Source: Boswellia sacra (Eukaryota; Streptophyta; Magnoliopsida; Sapindales; Burseraceae). From it: a stretch of DNA of 64,000 nucleotides. The translations under genes and the position numbers were made by a program. Below, piece by piece: positions 47,150-59,156 of this stretch. Numbering within the stretch: position 1 is the first letter of the stretch; the number at the start of each line of letters is the position of its first letter. Below the pieces are notes generated by a model. That model had not been told where the DNA came from and did not search any database. It saw nothing but the letters and a program-made list of their open reading frames with translations. Where the stretch lies: the NCBI GenBank assembly GCA_013180625.2, contig SNVD02009699.1, positions 248,001 to 312,000 of the forward strand, in the 5' to 3' direction.

Positions 47150-48300
47150 ATGGATACCGAATCCAATTCCCGCTTAGAACAACAAAATAAAGCCAATATA
47201 ACTTAAACCACACACAACCCAAAAAAAGGGGAAAAACCTTAAGTTTCAATGGTGTGGGATCATTATGAAAAGGTTGGAGGACATAAGTGTGTATTTAATT
47301 ATGTGGAAAGACTTTTTTTTTGGTGATAGTAAAAAGCATGGAACAACAAATATGTGGAAGCATTTACATGTTTAAAGGGGGGTGTGGATGGGTGGATTTA
47401 AAGAGTGGGTCGGGTAGTAGTCTTTTGTCTGCTGGATTTGATAAGGAAGCCATTAGGAAAGCACTTGTAGAGAATTATCATTGATAAGCTGCCTTTCAAA
47501 TTTGCGGAGAATAAACGGTTTCGTTGTTTTATGTGACTTGCTTGTCCAAAATTTGAGGTTCCATCAAGAAGAACAATTGCACTTGTAGAGAATTATCATT
47601 GATAAGCTGCCTTTCAAATTTGCGGAGAATAAACGGTTTCGTTGTTTTATGTGACTTGCTTGTCCAAAATTTGAGGTTCCATCAAGAAGAACAATTGCAC
47701 TTGTAGAGAATTATCATTGATAAGCTGCCTTTCAAATTTGCGGAGAATAAACGGTTTCGTTGTTTTATGTGACTTGCTTGTCCAAAATTTGAGGTTCCAT
47801 CAAGAAGAACAATTGCACTTGTAGAGAATTATCATTGATAAGCTGCCTTTCAAATTTGCGGAGAATAAACGGTTTCGTTGTTTTATGTGACTTGCTTGTC
47901 CAAAATTTGAGGTTCCATCAAGAAGAACAATTGCACTTGTAGAGAATTATCATTGATAAGCTGCCTTTCAAATTTGCGGAGAATAAACGGTTTCGTTGTT
48001 TTATGTGACTTGCTTGTCCAAAATTTGAGGTTCCATCAAGAAGAACAATTGTAAGAGACATCTTAATGTATTTTTTGAATGAGAAAGAAGTGTTGAAGAG
48101 GCGTTTGAAAGAACACAAGGTTAGAGTTTTTTTACAATAAATATTTGGACTTCAGTTCAAAACATGAGTTACATGATCATAATTACACATTTTGTTGGAG
48201 AAACAAGAAAATGTGGCAAGAAAAGTGTGGTTCAGAGCTGATGACACAATCAAGCATTGGGAGTGTATACAAATTCCATAAACATGCCTGATAATTAAGG
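47150..48300 (+). pseudogene. hAT transposase relic with BED zinc finger
   Basis: A possible start ATG follows an acceptor-like TTTTTTTAG at 47150. About 47249-47375 encodes a BED-type zinc finger: a VWDHYEKVGG stretch, one clear zinc-finger Cys, and GTTNMWKHLHV. After a gap, the next region encodes PFKFAENKRFR and ACPKFEVPSRRTI, which I recognise as the segment following the BED finger in RICESLEEPER/DAYSLEEPER-type hAT transposases. Downstream, near 48200-48290, is a short remnant of the catalytic part. Frameshifts and stops are present throughout. The central piece is amplified five times in tandem, described separately. The C-terminal dimerisation domain is not seen. Confidence 0.75.
47461..48050 (+). 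repeat. Five head-to-tail copies of a 118-bp hAT coding segment
   Basis: Copies start at 47461, 47579, 47697, 47815 and 47933, each exactly 118 bp, and look identical by eye. One unit encodes part of the hAT transposase after the BED finger. Because 118 is not a multiple of three, each unit shifts the frame. The array is young compared with the decayed host element. Confidence 0.95.
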
Positions 48301-49104
48301 TGATAGATAACAAGAGTGCATATATTTTCCAAAAAACACTGTGAATGACTAAACAAAAAGAAACAAATCTAAAACCACTAAAGCATTCAAAATCGTATGA
48401 GAAACAAACCTCTTATGAGAAAGAAATTCCAATGCTACCCATGGATATATTAATAAATATTCACAGCATTATTATATTAAGCTACACAAAACAGAGGAGA
48501 AAATAAGAAACATGACTTCTAATAATGGTAACTTGAGCGAACAAGTTGATCAAACGGATTAGTTGATCCCAACCTTTAAGATGATCAACTAGTAAATCAA
48601 TCCATAGAGACTTATGCATGTAAAGACACACATAGAGAAGTGATAGCAAACTCCAGTAGAAGGAAAGAAAAAGGTGTATCCTAGCATTCCATAAATAACT
48701 CCATTTAACAATTCTGTTTCTGCATGGCACATAAATAAAAGATTTGAAATTATTTTCCATAAATAACTCTAATGCACATAACTTGTCATAAGCACAAGAC
48801 ATTCTTTAGTCAACCAGTTTTCTAGAACCTAACTTTAAAATGAAAGATAGGAAAAAGAAAAAAAGAAAAAAGAAAAAGAGTAGCATATTCCTTTGCTCTA
48901 TTTGTTGGTTGGGAAGACCTAATTCTAAGAGTAACACAATTGAACACCAGTTGGCTATCCTTGTTAAGCAAACCATTCAACATGGATCAAGTATATAAAG
49001 CAACATTCTTTGTATCACATTTTTGGGTTAGGGTTAGGCTAGTCTTGGTGTTATATAATTAATCGTAAGCCCTGGTTGAAGTTTGGATTAAAAATTTTGA
49101 ATAA
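48301..49104. other. Intergenic
   Basis: AT-rich sequence with an A/G-rich tract near 48841-48880. No gene, RNA or repeat boundary is supported. Confidence 0.45.
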
Positions 49105-49285
49105 TTCTAGTCTTACAAATTTTTTATACAAACTCTTGTATATAAACTGATGTGTTATGAAATAATTGGACTAATAAATTTACAAAATCTATTTATTTAA
49201 TGAAGGGTGATGATTTGTAAAGGAATGAGTAATGCCATATTAGTTTGTATACATGAGTTAGTATATAAAGTTTGTAAGAGTAACA
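49105..49285. mobile_element. Short MITE with long inverted ends
   Basis: The left part (TCTTACAAATTTTTTATAC from 49111) is repeated inverted at the right (TCTTACAAACTTTATATAC read on the minus strand from 49279). The similarity continues for about 35-40 bases, and the element is about 180 bp. Related ends occur near 12238 and 13505, so it belongs to a dispersed family. No clear target duplication could be fixed. Confidence 0.55.
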
Positions 49286-49332
49286 CTACTCTTTTGGGTT
49301 TGTGTTCAATTTTGCATGTTACAAAAGGACAT

Positions 49333-50222
49333 TATGAGTGCATTTGGCACTGCTGTTGTACAATAGCTTTTGGATTCTACTACTAGTTACAACTATTTAA
49401 GCGTTTGGTAAATCCTTTGGAAACTAATTGTCTAGAAAGTTGCTGCCTCAAGAATCTGTTTTTGAATTAGATTATAGAAGCATGTAGAGGTAACTTTTGA
49501 AAATCTGATTTTGAAAAGCTAAAATTTGGATATGCTAAAATACTAAAATTGTCCCTAAAATTTAATATAAATCTAAAAATATCCTTAAATATTAAAATGT
49601 TAAAATTAATTATATAGTTAATAAAATTAAATATATTTTTTGAAAGAATTTAAAATTGTTATCGGAGCAAAGTACGTCTCCTACGACCTTCCACTGGCCA
49701 CTGCAGATTGCTACGCGGAGCGACATCGCCAGCTTTAGGAGGCACACTGGAAACCACTGTATATAGATACACTGATTGTTTCGTCCTTCTGACTGTAAAT
49801 CAGTCAAATCGGACGATTAAAGTTTCGAGATCATGCACTGACCGATAGCGGTTGGCGACTGACGGACGACGGATAGTGGTGTCTCTTTGGGGTTTTTTTT
49901 AAGTTCTTATTTAAATTTATTTTTAATAAAAATAAATAAATATCTTTAATTATTTTATTTAATTATGATATTTAGATTAAATATCAATAATGTAAGTTTT
50001 TTATAATTTTTTTGTATAATTTTTTATTTTTATTAATAATTAGCTTTTAAAAATCAAGTTTACTAGACACACATTCATAACTTTTAGGCAATAATTTTAA
50101 ACAATTATTTTATTAAACACTCTAAACTTTTTTTAGATAATATAACTAATAGTTAATTCTTTTTACAACATTTTCTTTAATATTAATTTTTCATAATATA
50201 ACAATTCCAAACACATCCTACG
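49333..50222. mobile_element. Possible non-autonomous DNA element
   Basis: It opens TGAGTGCATTTGG and closes CCAAACACATCCTACG, an imperfect inverted pair of a kind common in plant MITEs, with a TTA on each side. Between about 49660 and 49890 lies an island that is less AT-rich than its surroundings. No coding frame is recognised. Boundaries and class are uncertain. Confidence 0.35.
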
Positions 50223-50398
50223 TTACCCTATTTTATACAAGATGAATCAATAAGGAACAGACATCATGCATAACGTCTCACGTGATGGAAATCATGCGCC
50301 GCCAAGGCCAGGCCTTGCCTTGCCAACCTTCGAACCACCAAACAACTCCTAACCTCTACGCGGTGCTGCCTAACAAACAAACGCAGATTCCTCGTCAC

Positions 50399-50406
50399 TA
50401 TAAAAT
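50399..50406 (+). promoter_or_regulatory. Candidate TATA box of the EamA transporter gene
   Basis: TATAAAAT lies about 240 bases before the ATG at 50641, followed by a CT-rich stretch as is common in plant leaders. The assignment is positional only. Confidence 0.35.
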
Positions 50407-50640
50407 CTCTTCTCTCTTCTCATTCCCGTTCTCTATTTCTACACCACTCTTTCACATAATCTGCCAATCACAACCCAACACGTCGCCTTCCAGTACTATT
50501 CCTCTTAAAATATCTTCACTTTTTGCCTACGTGGCCAGCTCCCACTGGTCATCCAGACATTTTTTTTTGTCATTGTTGGAAACGGGGAGAGAGGCAGAGA
50601 GAGCACTCTCTCAGTCTCAGTCTCCGTCTCAGCTCTTGCT

Positions 50641-53600
50641 ATGGCCATGGCTTCACTGCCTTTATGTAGATGGTCGATGAAGGCAGCTGCTGACTCCTCT
50701 ACAGCTGAGGTCTCTACTGTTTTGGTCAATAGCTCAATTTTTATTTCCAGTAATTCTAGACGATGTCGTGTGCCTGCTGCTTCTGCTACACGCAACTCTT
50801 CTTCTTCTTCTACTTCTGGTTTCGGTTCGAGACCGAGAAAGAGGATAAGCTCCGATACTTATAGCTCGGAAAAGACTCAAGATTTTGATGATGCGAAAAG
50901 CGATGTCGTTTTGGCCTCTGCTTCGAATGGAGTTCCAGATCAGAGGAGGTGGAATCTGAGCTTTAAGTCTCTGTTTGGGAGAAAATCTCTTTGGCGAAGG
51001 ATATTATTTGCCTCCAAGAAAGTTAGGAGCATCATTCTGCTCAATGTTATCACTCTCGTTTATGGTGAGCTTTTTTAAAATTATTAATTTTTTTAATATT
51101 TTAAATTTTATAGCTCTTTCAGAATCTATTTCTTCCGTTTGGTTGCTGAAATTGAAGAAAAAAAGTATATGTTTTGAAAGAAAGGGGAGAAGTTTAAATT
51201 AATTTTTTCCTATTATTTTAATTCCATTTAAAATCCTCCTCAATTTGGGAAATGATTTAAAATATAATCAATTGAACAACATGTTCCATTGACTGATGTT
51301 GATGTTGCTAAACAAAAAGAAAAATGAATATGTTATATGCTTAACGTTTGGTTAGCTAAAAGGTTCATCGTTTTGCTTTGCCTATGCTATGCTAGTTCTA
51401 GATTAGCGGAAGATTATGGAAATTCTAATGGCATCCACATAGTGGTTAAGATTGACACATTTTCACTAGTGGAAGCAAATTTAGGAACGAGTAGAACTTT
51501 TATAGGCGTTAGAGTGGAAAGATTGTTCTTGTAGTTCACCAATGGTGTAAGGTTATCCAGTGGATTCCATGAGGCGATCAGTTTTGTGGTCGAAATTCTA
51601 TATCCAGAGGGCCACTTTTGGAGAATATAAAACAAAAATTTGTTAAAATCGTAATGATTGAACAACTTATTTCCTATCATGAGCTCTCTCCTCTAATATT
51701 TCATTTCTTTGTCTTCTTTTTAACTTTTAATTCAATGAGATTAACAAAACTACCAAGTGAACTATACTCTTTCATTGAAGTGAAATGCAATTATAGTTAA
51801 GTTCTGAACAGAGATACATTAAAATGCTTTCCTTTCCATGTATATACGTTGGTATCTAACAGTCCAACATGGTAAAAGTTTTGGTTGTTGGTGATGAGTA
51901 GAATTGGAGTAAAGTAGAATGATAAATTAGTGTAGAAGGCCACTGTAAGAAGCAGAAGAGTAAGAGGGAAAAGGCTTGTGGTCTAATTGGGACAAAGATA
52001 TACCATTTTCCCTTTTGAATTGGAAATGAATACCAAGGCTTGATGCTGGGATGCTATTTCATTGTCACTCATTGATTTGACCATTCTTTCTTATTGATAC
52101 TTTGGCATTGTTGATCCAAGCCTGTTTGATATCATTCTCTATAACCATTGTGCAATTGGATCTACCATTTGCTATCTGACAACCTGGGAAGTCAACAGTA
52201 GTACGTCACATATTTGCTTTATAGCTCGTACGTTATTGCATAGGTTACAGTTTTAACTTTGCTTTACATTCTTGTTGTAGCTAGTAACATCCCTGTTCTG
52301 AAAGAAGTTGAAGCTATTGTAGACCCAGCAGCATTTAATGTTGTAAGATTTGCTGTGTCTGCCATTCCATTCATCCCATTTATGTGGCAAGCACGAGATG
52401 ATGTTCATACCCGAAATTCAGGAATTGAGTTGGGTTTCTGGGTCAGTCTAGGATACCTAATGCAGGCACTTGGATTACTAACATCTGATGCTGGACGTGC
52501 ATCTTTTATATCGATGTTCACTGTAAGTCTCTTGATTGATGTCTTAAATTTATTGGGAGACAGTTTCTTACCCCCTGTGAAGTACCTAAATTATGATTTT
52601 GGTATATCTTGAGTGAATTTATCAGGTAATTGTGGTTCCCTTGCTTGATGGCATATTAGGCGCGATAGTTCCTGCCCATATCTGGTTTGGAGCAGTCATG
52701 TCTGTCATAGGGGTTGCAATGCTGGAATCCAGTGGGTCTCCTCCAAGTGTAAGTGTTTTCTAATTTCTGTAAGCTATTTCCTTATTCATATGGTGTTCTT
52801 ATGACTTTTGCTGGCGAACACTGTAGAGGAACCGAATAGCAAGTTTTTCCTATGGAACGTCTAAGAACAAGAAGAATTAATTGGAAATATCGACGGATTC
52901 TTGTGGAGCCCAAAGAAATATGAAATTTTTTAAAAAAAAAAGCTCTACTGTTCCAATTTCATAACTGTCGAATTTTCAATTTTAATATCAGAATAGTGGA
53001 TATAGTCATGATTCAATGGTTCAGGTCCACTTACATTTTTTTTTGGCTGATTTCTAATCTTTTCAATGGATTTTATTGGAATAATGGAAAAGAAAAACAT
53101 TTGGCGATTAAAAAAATGACTTATCATTATAATAAACAAATGTTCAACTTTCCTTATAACTAGAATTACTAGTCTAATTATCACAATATAGCTCATTATA
53201 AAGATAACTTATTATCATTAAATTATAAAGTTTAGAGTTACATTATTCTACAATACAATTGTTTACTTTTGTTTTTAAAACAAAAAAATATCAATAATAT
53301 CTTTATTCTTCGTTTTTTTTTTTCATTAGTATTTTTCAAGTTGATAATTAATACCATGCTCATTAGTTAAGGGAATTGTTTTCATCTCTGTTTTAATATT
53401 TTGTCCCATACTAATTCAGGTTGGAGATCTGTTAAACGTCTTAAGTGCAGTATTTTTTGGAGTCCATATGCTAAGAACTGAGCATATTTCAAGAAGCACA
53501 AATAAAAAAAATTTCTTACCTCTCCTTGGTTATGAGGTTAGTATACAGTCCAATTACTGTGTCAAGTTGAAAATATTGCACCTTGTATATTTTCATGCAT

Positions 53601-55671
53601 GTTTGATTAATTTTGTTCCATTCAGGTATGCGTTATTGCCCTCTTCTCGATGACATGGTATTTTGTTGGAGGCTGGTGTGGAGGTACCCAAGGCTCTGAC
53701 CCATCATCTTGGACATGGGTAATATTTCGGGACTGGGTGGTTTCTTTTCCATGGATACCTGCATTATACACGGGCATATTCTCAACGGGGTTATGCTTAT
53801 GGATAGAGGTATTTACGTAGCCCTGGACAATGATGTTGCTAGTTTGCAAATATGTTAGTTTTACTGACTGATAGTTTTTAATTTGGGACTCCTTTTACAA
53901 CAATCAATGGAGTAGTAACTTGCATGATTTCTCTCTTCTCCAATTTTTTGCACGATTTTGAGATTTATTCATTGTTATGTGTGGTTAATCAGATTTTTTA
54001 ACTGGGAGTACTGATTTTGGCATTTATCAGAAATTTTATCTGTATGGATACAAGTCCAAGTGTTACAATTTCTGCAAAATTGATGGATTAGTTCAGTGGA
54101 GTTAGTAGATCTTTAAGCTTTGTGGTTTTTATATTCTAATTTGTCATTTCAAGAATTTTGACCTATCATGATAACTGAAAGAAGTATAGAAGTATAATGA
54201 AATACACTACTGAAGTTTTGATCAAAGGATGCTCGTAATTGTTTTGGTTTCTTGAAGGCCTATTTGCCTTCTGTTTTCTCTCCTTCCATTACTTTTATTC
54301 ATTACTTTTTCTCTTTCTTTATTTTATTGTTGTTGTTAAATTATTATTTCTTAAGTTTTCTTCGAAAGACCCCATTCTTTCAGTATTCTCTTAATGGAAA
54401 AATTTCGAGTACTTTTTTTAATGGGATATTATTTTCACTGGCAACGGTTTATTATTGAATTTATACACTCTATAGATTGCTGCAATGCGTGATGTGTCAG
54501 CCACGGAGACTGCAATAATATATGGGCTGGAGCCAGTCGGGGGTGCTGGTTTTGCATGGTTTCTCCTTGGTGAAAGGTGGGGTGCTACTGGATGGCTTGG
54601 TGCTGCTCTTATGCTAGGTAAAAATAAATTTTTCTTATAATTGAAATAATTTGTTTCAGACTCAAGATGGGCAATTGAAGTCTTAAACAATTTCTTTGGA
54701 AGTCACATAAAGTCAGTGGAGAGATCCTGCACAACTGTATGTAATAAATATATAAAGAAAGGGGAAATGACAAAAATAGTATCATTTTGATTCGATCTCC
54801 TGATATTTCTGTGAGCATGCATGGTTTTTAGCGGTTTCCAAGCTTGCTTTTATTTTTATTTTTATTTTTTTATGTTCCAAAATCTATTTTTCACTGGGTT
54901 AGCTTGTGTTTGGTTTCCATGACTCTCTTCAATTGTTCACTTGCCACAAAAACATTCATGCTTGCATGCAGAAGAAAAAAGTAAAGGAGTTAAATTATTT
55001 TGCATGAATTCTGATAATCAGTAAACTTATAGAAAACCTATATATGACAGGCTGTCAAAGGAAGATATCATGATCCTTTATGTTTTCTACTTTGCTCAAA
55101 ATGATTAAATGCCACTTGTGGCCGAGCAAGCCTAAGTTTATACATTTTGGCTGGTATATTACGGACGAAATTTCTATTATGCGATTTCCCTTCAGATCAG
55201 CATACTATGCCATATTCCTACCTAATGCACCAAAATATACATAGTTCTTCGAAATGCATTCTTATCTTAATTTTGCATATAACTCTTCATGGTTTCACAA
55301 TGAACCTATTTGATTATATTATCTTCAGGTTCTTTCTCTGACAGCAATATTTGAGAATTGTGTAGGTACAAACATTATGATCTCTATGATTGAACTTGAT
55401 GCCATGTTTGAATGTTGAACTGGAATACATCCTCCCAAAGTTGGTCCATATCTATGTCATATAATCTATTTACCGAGGAGTTGCTTCCCCTGTAGGTGGA
55501 AGCTTAACAGTGCAGCTTTTTGAGTCATCATCACCCTGCAATTCTAGTGAAGACGAAAGGACAAACAAGAAAGGTGATCCTGTTGTGGGTATGGATAAGA
55601 AGGATTGTTTCACCACCTCTCCAGTTGTCATAAATTCGAAAGATGATGTTTCTAATCTATTTAAAAAGTAA
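50641..55671 (+). CDS. EamA/DMT-family transporter, probably plastid envelope, seven exons
   Basis: Seven exons join in phase with GT-AG introns: 50641-51064, 52281-52522, 52626-52748, 53420-53536, 53626-53808, 54476-54617 and 55496-55671. They give 468 residues. The EamA family of drug/metabolite transporters moves small metabolites across membranes; the substrate here is unknown. The first ~110 residues are Ser/Arg-rich with few acidic residues at the start, like a plastid transit peptide. About ten hydrophobic segments follow in two EamA halves. The second half contains SATETAIIYGLEPV and FAWFLLGERWGATG. After EPV I remember Trp in relatives, whereas this gene has Gly (GGG codon), worth checking. 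The last exon adds a hydrophilic Ser/Lys/Asp-rich tail. The start is the first ATG of an open exon with a CT-rich leader; a second Met two codons later is an alternative. Confidence 0.9.
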
Positions 55672-58570
55672 GCCTCATCATTTGTAAATCTGTCCCGCTT
55701 CTTGTTTACAGAAATCAATTTTGTATGCCTGAAGACTTTCAGCAATATAAATGTATATATGTAGACAAGTATAAAATACTCATTTATACATCATGGAATA
55801 GAAAATTCGAAAGAATTTCAGTATCTGTTATTGTCACTAGCAAATCTTTTACGGAAGGTAAACAGTAGGATTTGAAGATAGGAAACTATAAAGGTCTTTT
55901 ATTTATTTATTTATTTTTTAAAAAAGGAAGAGAAAAGAAAATAACTTATAGAGCTAACTGATGGAGATTAATTGTTAGCTTGAATCATCACAATTGTTGA
56001 GAATATTACTCCTGCACACTACCCAGCCTATTTATTGTAGCGAGTGCACCCTATCGGCACAAAACAAAACCAAGCTGTTATTATACTAGCATCAGACACT
56101 AGGAGGAATCGGAATATATTCCTGTCTACAGAGTCTCTGTTCTTTATTTAAGTATGTAGGACATCTTAATTTGGGCTTTCTCTGGCCCCGGGGAGTGATT
56201 CATGTCATAAACATCTTTTTCTTAATTAAAGAGTAAGTTTACCTCTTTCCTTTCATTTGCGTGTCTTCGGAATTTAACAGAACATAAAAAGTATTTGTCA
56301 CTCAAAATCCAATGTAAATTGTATTTATGTGTAATATTTTTGCTGATGTTATTTTATCTTGTATCTAATGGAATATGTTCAACCTTTTAGCCTTCGGTTT
56401 AGCAGTGTAGTTTATGTTCCTACCATGTCAACGTCTTGTGTTACTGAGGTGAAATATATTGGTAGCTAGATGATACCCCTTATTATTTCTTGAGACTCTG
56501 CATTTGCATCGACCTTCTTGACTCTGGAGAAATACTCCGTATGGCATTTGATAATAGGAGCAGCATATTGGATTTCAGTGTTGTAGGTCAGAGAACCAGG
56601 AAGCACTTGAGCTTGCTTAGAAGTTCCTTCCCTTCTATATGTTGCGAACTTATTGTGATTTAGTATTTCACGAGTAACTTTCTGTCTTCTTACCCGGAAA
56701 TGAAAATTTTGTGTCAACTACATTTTTAAGAAACTGGTTAACATGAAAACTCATCTACCTAGAAGGACATATTCATTGTGAGAAGTACAGTTAATATGTT
56801 AAGCCATGGATTACTTTAAGAAGCTCATCAAAATTGAATGCCATGAATATTAATACAATGAAACTGAAACATGGTATCAGTTTAACCAAATAATGATGTT
56901 GAATTCCTGTTTTATATTTACTGAATTGTTGTTTATGTTGTGTTTGATGTGCTTACCTTGCTTGTGAAGGGATGAATTGAAACTTAAATACCATTATTGA
57001 ATCTTCATTAAATCTAAACTTTTGAGTCGTGTTGACTACATTTGGTCGCTACCAATCTTCATAGTTTGATGAAGATCCCATTTTTGAATTTGACGAGTTA
57101 GGATAAAGCATATTGATTAGTAATTTTTATTGCAAATCAAGTTTAATTTCTTTGCTTCTTTTTCCCTTTTTGGTGATTCCCTTCTTTTGAATAAGGTTGT
57201 TTTGTGATCCAAAATCTTCATGAACACAATAATGCCAAAATACCGAATTTTCTTATCTAAATTTGGCAGAGTTTATCAACCATTGCATCACTGCCATCAT
57301 TATTGCCATATATATAGTTATCATATTAAGAAAATCTGCGTCTTTACATCAACAAACAATGGTAGGCCAATTCCTAATTTAAGATTTCGTTTTTATATGT
57401 TTTTCCCTGTTAATAGTCTTATCTTCTCAATCATTGCATGATTAATCACACCTGAATCACAATCATGTTTGTTAGAGATATATATAATTAATGCCGGTTT
57501 GCAAGAGTTGGTGATGATAAGGAAAACATGTGCAGCGGAACGCTTTTGCTTTCAACCTACTCCCAATCAAAAAGGGGCAGTTCAAAATTGCTACTAGCTT
57601 AATAATAAAAAATATTGTTTTGTCAAGTTGTATTTACTAATTAAATATTTGTTGATCAAAATCTAAATTAGATTTGGCTCATGTTAAGAAAATTGACCTC
57701 GTGCCTTGTCCACAACGACTATTCTATTCTGCGTATTTCATGCCGAATCATTCATCTAAAAAGAAAGGAAATTAATTTAAAAAAAGAAAATATTTACATC
57801 TATATCATAAATAATAACTGCAATAGAAGAAAGAATTTAAGTGTTGGAATTTGAAGAAAATGTTTGAAGATTAATGGCGCAGCTAGATCTCCCCTCGTCG
57901 AAGATCCATTACGTCCCATGTAATAAAGGATTTATCACACAATGTTGAAGACTTAAGGGCAGCTCTTTATTATTATTAGTGATACTTGTTAGAATTGTGT
58001 GGCAATAGACAAGGACACTTTTCATCGGTTAGAGAATCTCAGATGAGCTGCTTTTTGGTATAAAGACCAGTGAGAAGAGGTTTACCGTTTGGAAAGAAGG
58101 GGCAGAGCAGAAAGTGAACGTCGAACACTAAAGGGTCATCACTGTTTACAAGCTCCACGGGTGCGCTGAGATGGGTGCCAAGCCAGCTGCCACATTGCTT
58201 ACTGTCTCTTTTAAGATGATATTCTCATAGCTTTGTTTGTTACTAAGAGCAGAGTGGTCATATATATTCTAAAATTTATCTCAAAATCAAATGATATGAC
58301 ATAAATTTTTTAAGATTACCATATCATTCACGGCATCATCAAACAATCAATTTATGATTATTTATTAAATATTTATAATTTGAAATAAAAAAATAAAAAA
58401 AAAAAGAATTTGAGATGTGTATGATAGTTGTTTTTACTAATCCGCCTCTACTTAAAAGTAAGATCCATATTAATCAAGCCATATAATTAAAATTAATTAT
58501 CACATTATATATTAATAACTCATATTGATATAATCCTGTGTATAAATTGATATTATTAAATAAATCAAAT
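55672..58570. other. Intergenic
   Basis: The first few hundred bases should be the 3' untranslated region of the transporter. A minus-strand frame at 56466-56717 is faintly protein-like but unrecognised. The rest is AT-rich. The stretch 58030-58200, less AT-rich, shows no coding segment. Confidence 0.45.
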
Positions 58571-58591
58571 GTGTCTCTGTGTGTGTGTGTC

Positions 58592-58625
<34 letters not shown>
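58571..58625. repeat. Compound (TG)n(TA)n(CA)n microsatellite
   Basis: TG units are followed by TA units and then CA units. The TG and CA arms are reverse complements around the TA core, so a strand could fold into a hairpin. Confidence 0.9.
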
Positions 58626-59066
58626 AATATTATACATATGGCTATGAGTCTTCAAGTATTGTTCATATGATAATGTAGGAGACCTGGCCAAGCCCTCTAT
58701 ATGTTTCTATTTTATATATATCGTCCATATGCAGGTTAAAAGGATACTCTTTCTAAAAAGAATTTTTGAAAAGATAGATTGTAAATCCGATTTGATTAAA
58801 TCTTGTTTCGATCAAATGCATTGCTAATAAAGTCAAATTATTGTTTTCAATTTTTAAAATAATATACTTAATTAGAGGGGCACCTTAAAACTTGGACTAT
58901 CATTAAAAGCTATTTTTCAAGTAGTGTATCTTCTCACACTGAAGAATGTGTTTAATAGATCTATTAGAAATGATAAACATGTGTAACAATTAAGATGGGT
59001 AAGCAGTGGGATGGAGAAGACAATCCATTACTGTAAGCAACTAGTTGGCCAGGCACGATCAACTTC

Positions 59067-59074
59067 TATATAAT
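59067..59074 (+). promoter_or_regulatory. TATA box of the MLP gene
   Basis: TATATAAT stands 90 bases before the ATG at 59157, an ordinary spacing for a plant gene with a leader of about 60 bases. Confidence 0.6.
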
Positions 59075-59156
59075 GGGAGGCAAATTATCCCTCTTGAAGC
59101 ACGGCCTTCTTTACTCTTAATTTCTTTGCTATCCATAGCTTGTAAGAATCGAAACA

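Noticed and set aside
47461..48050. A CRISPR-like array
   Set aside because: The 118-bp units adjoin directly without spacers and encode transposase sequence in a plant genome, so this is a tandem duplication.
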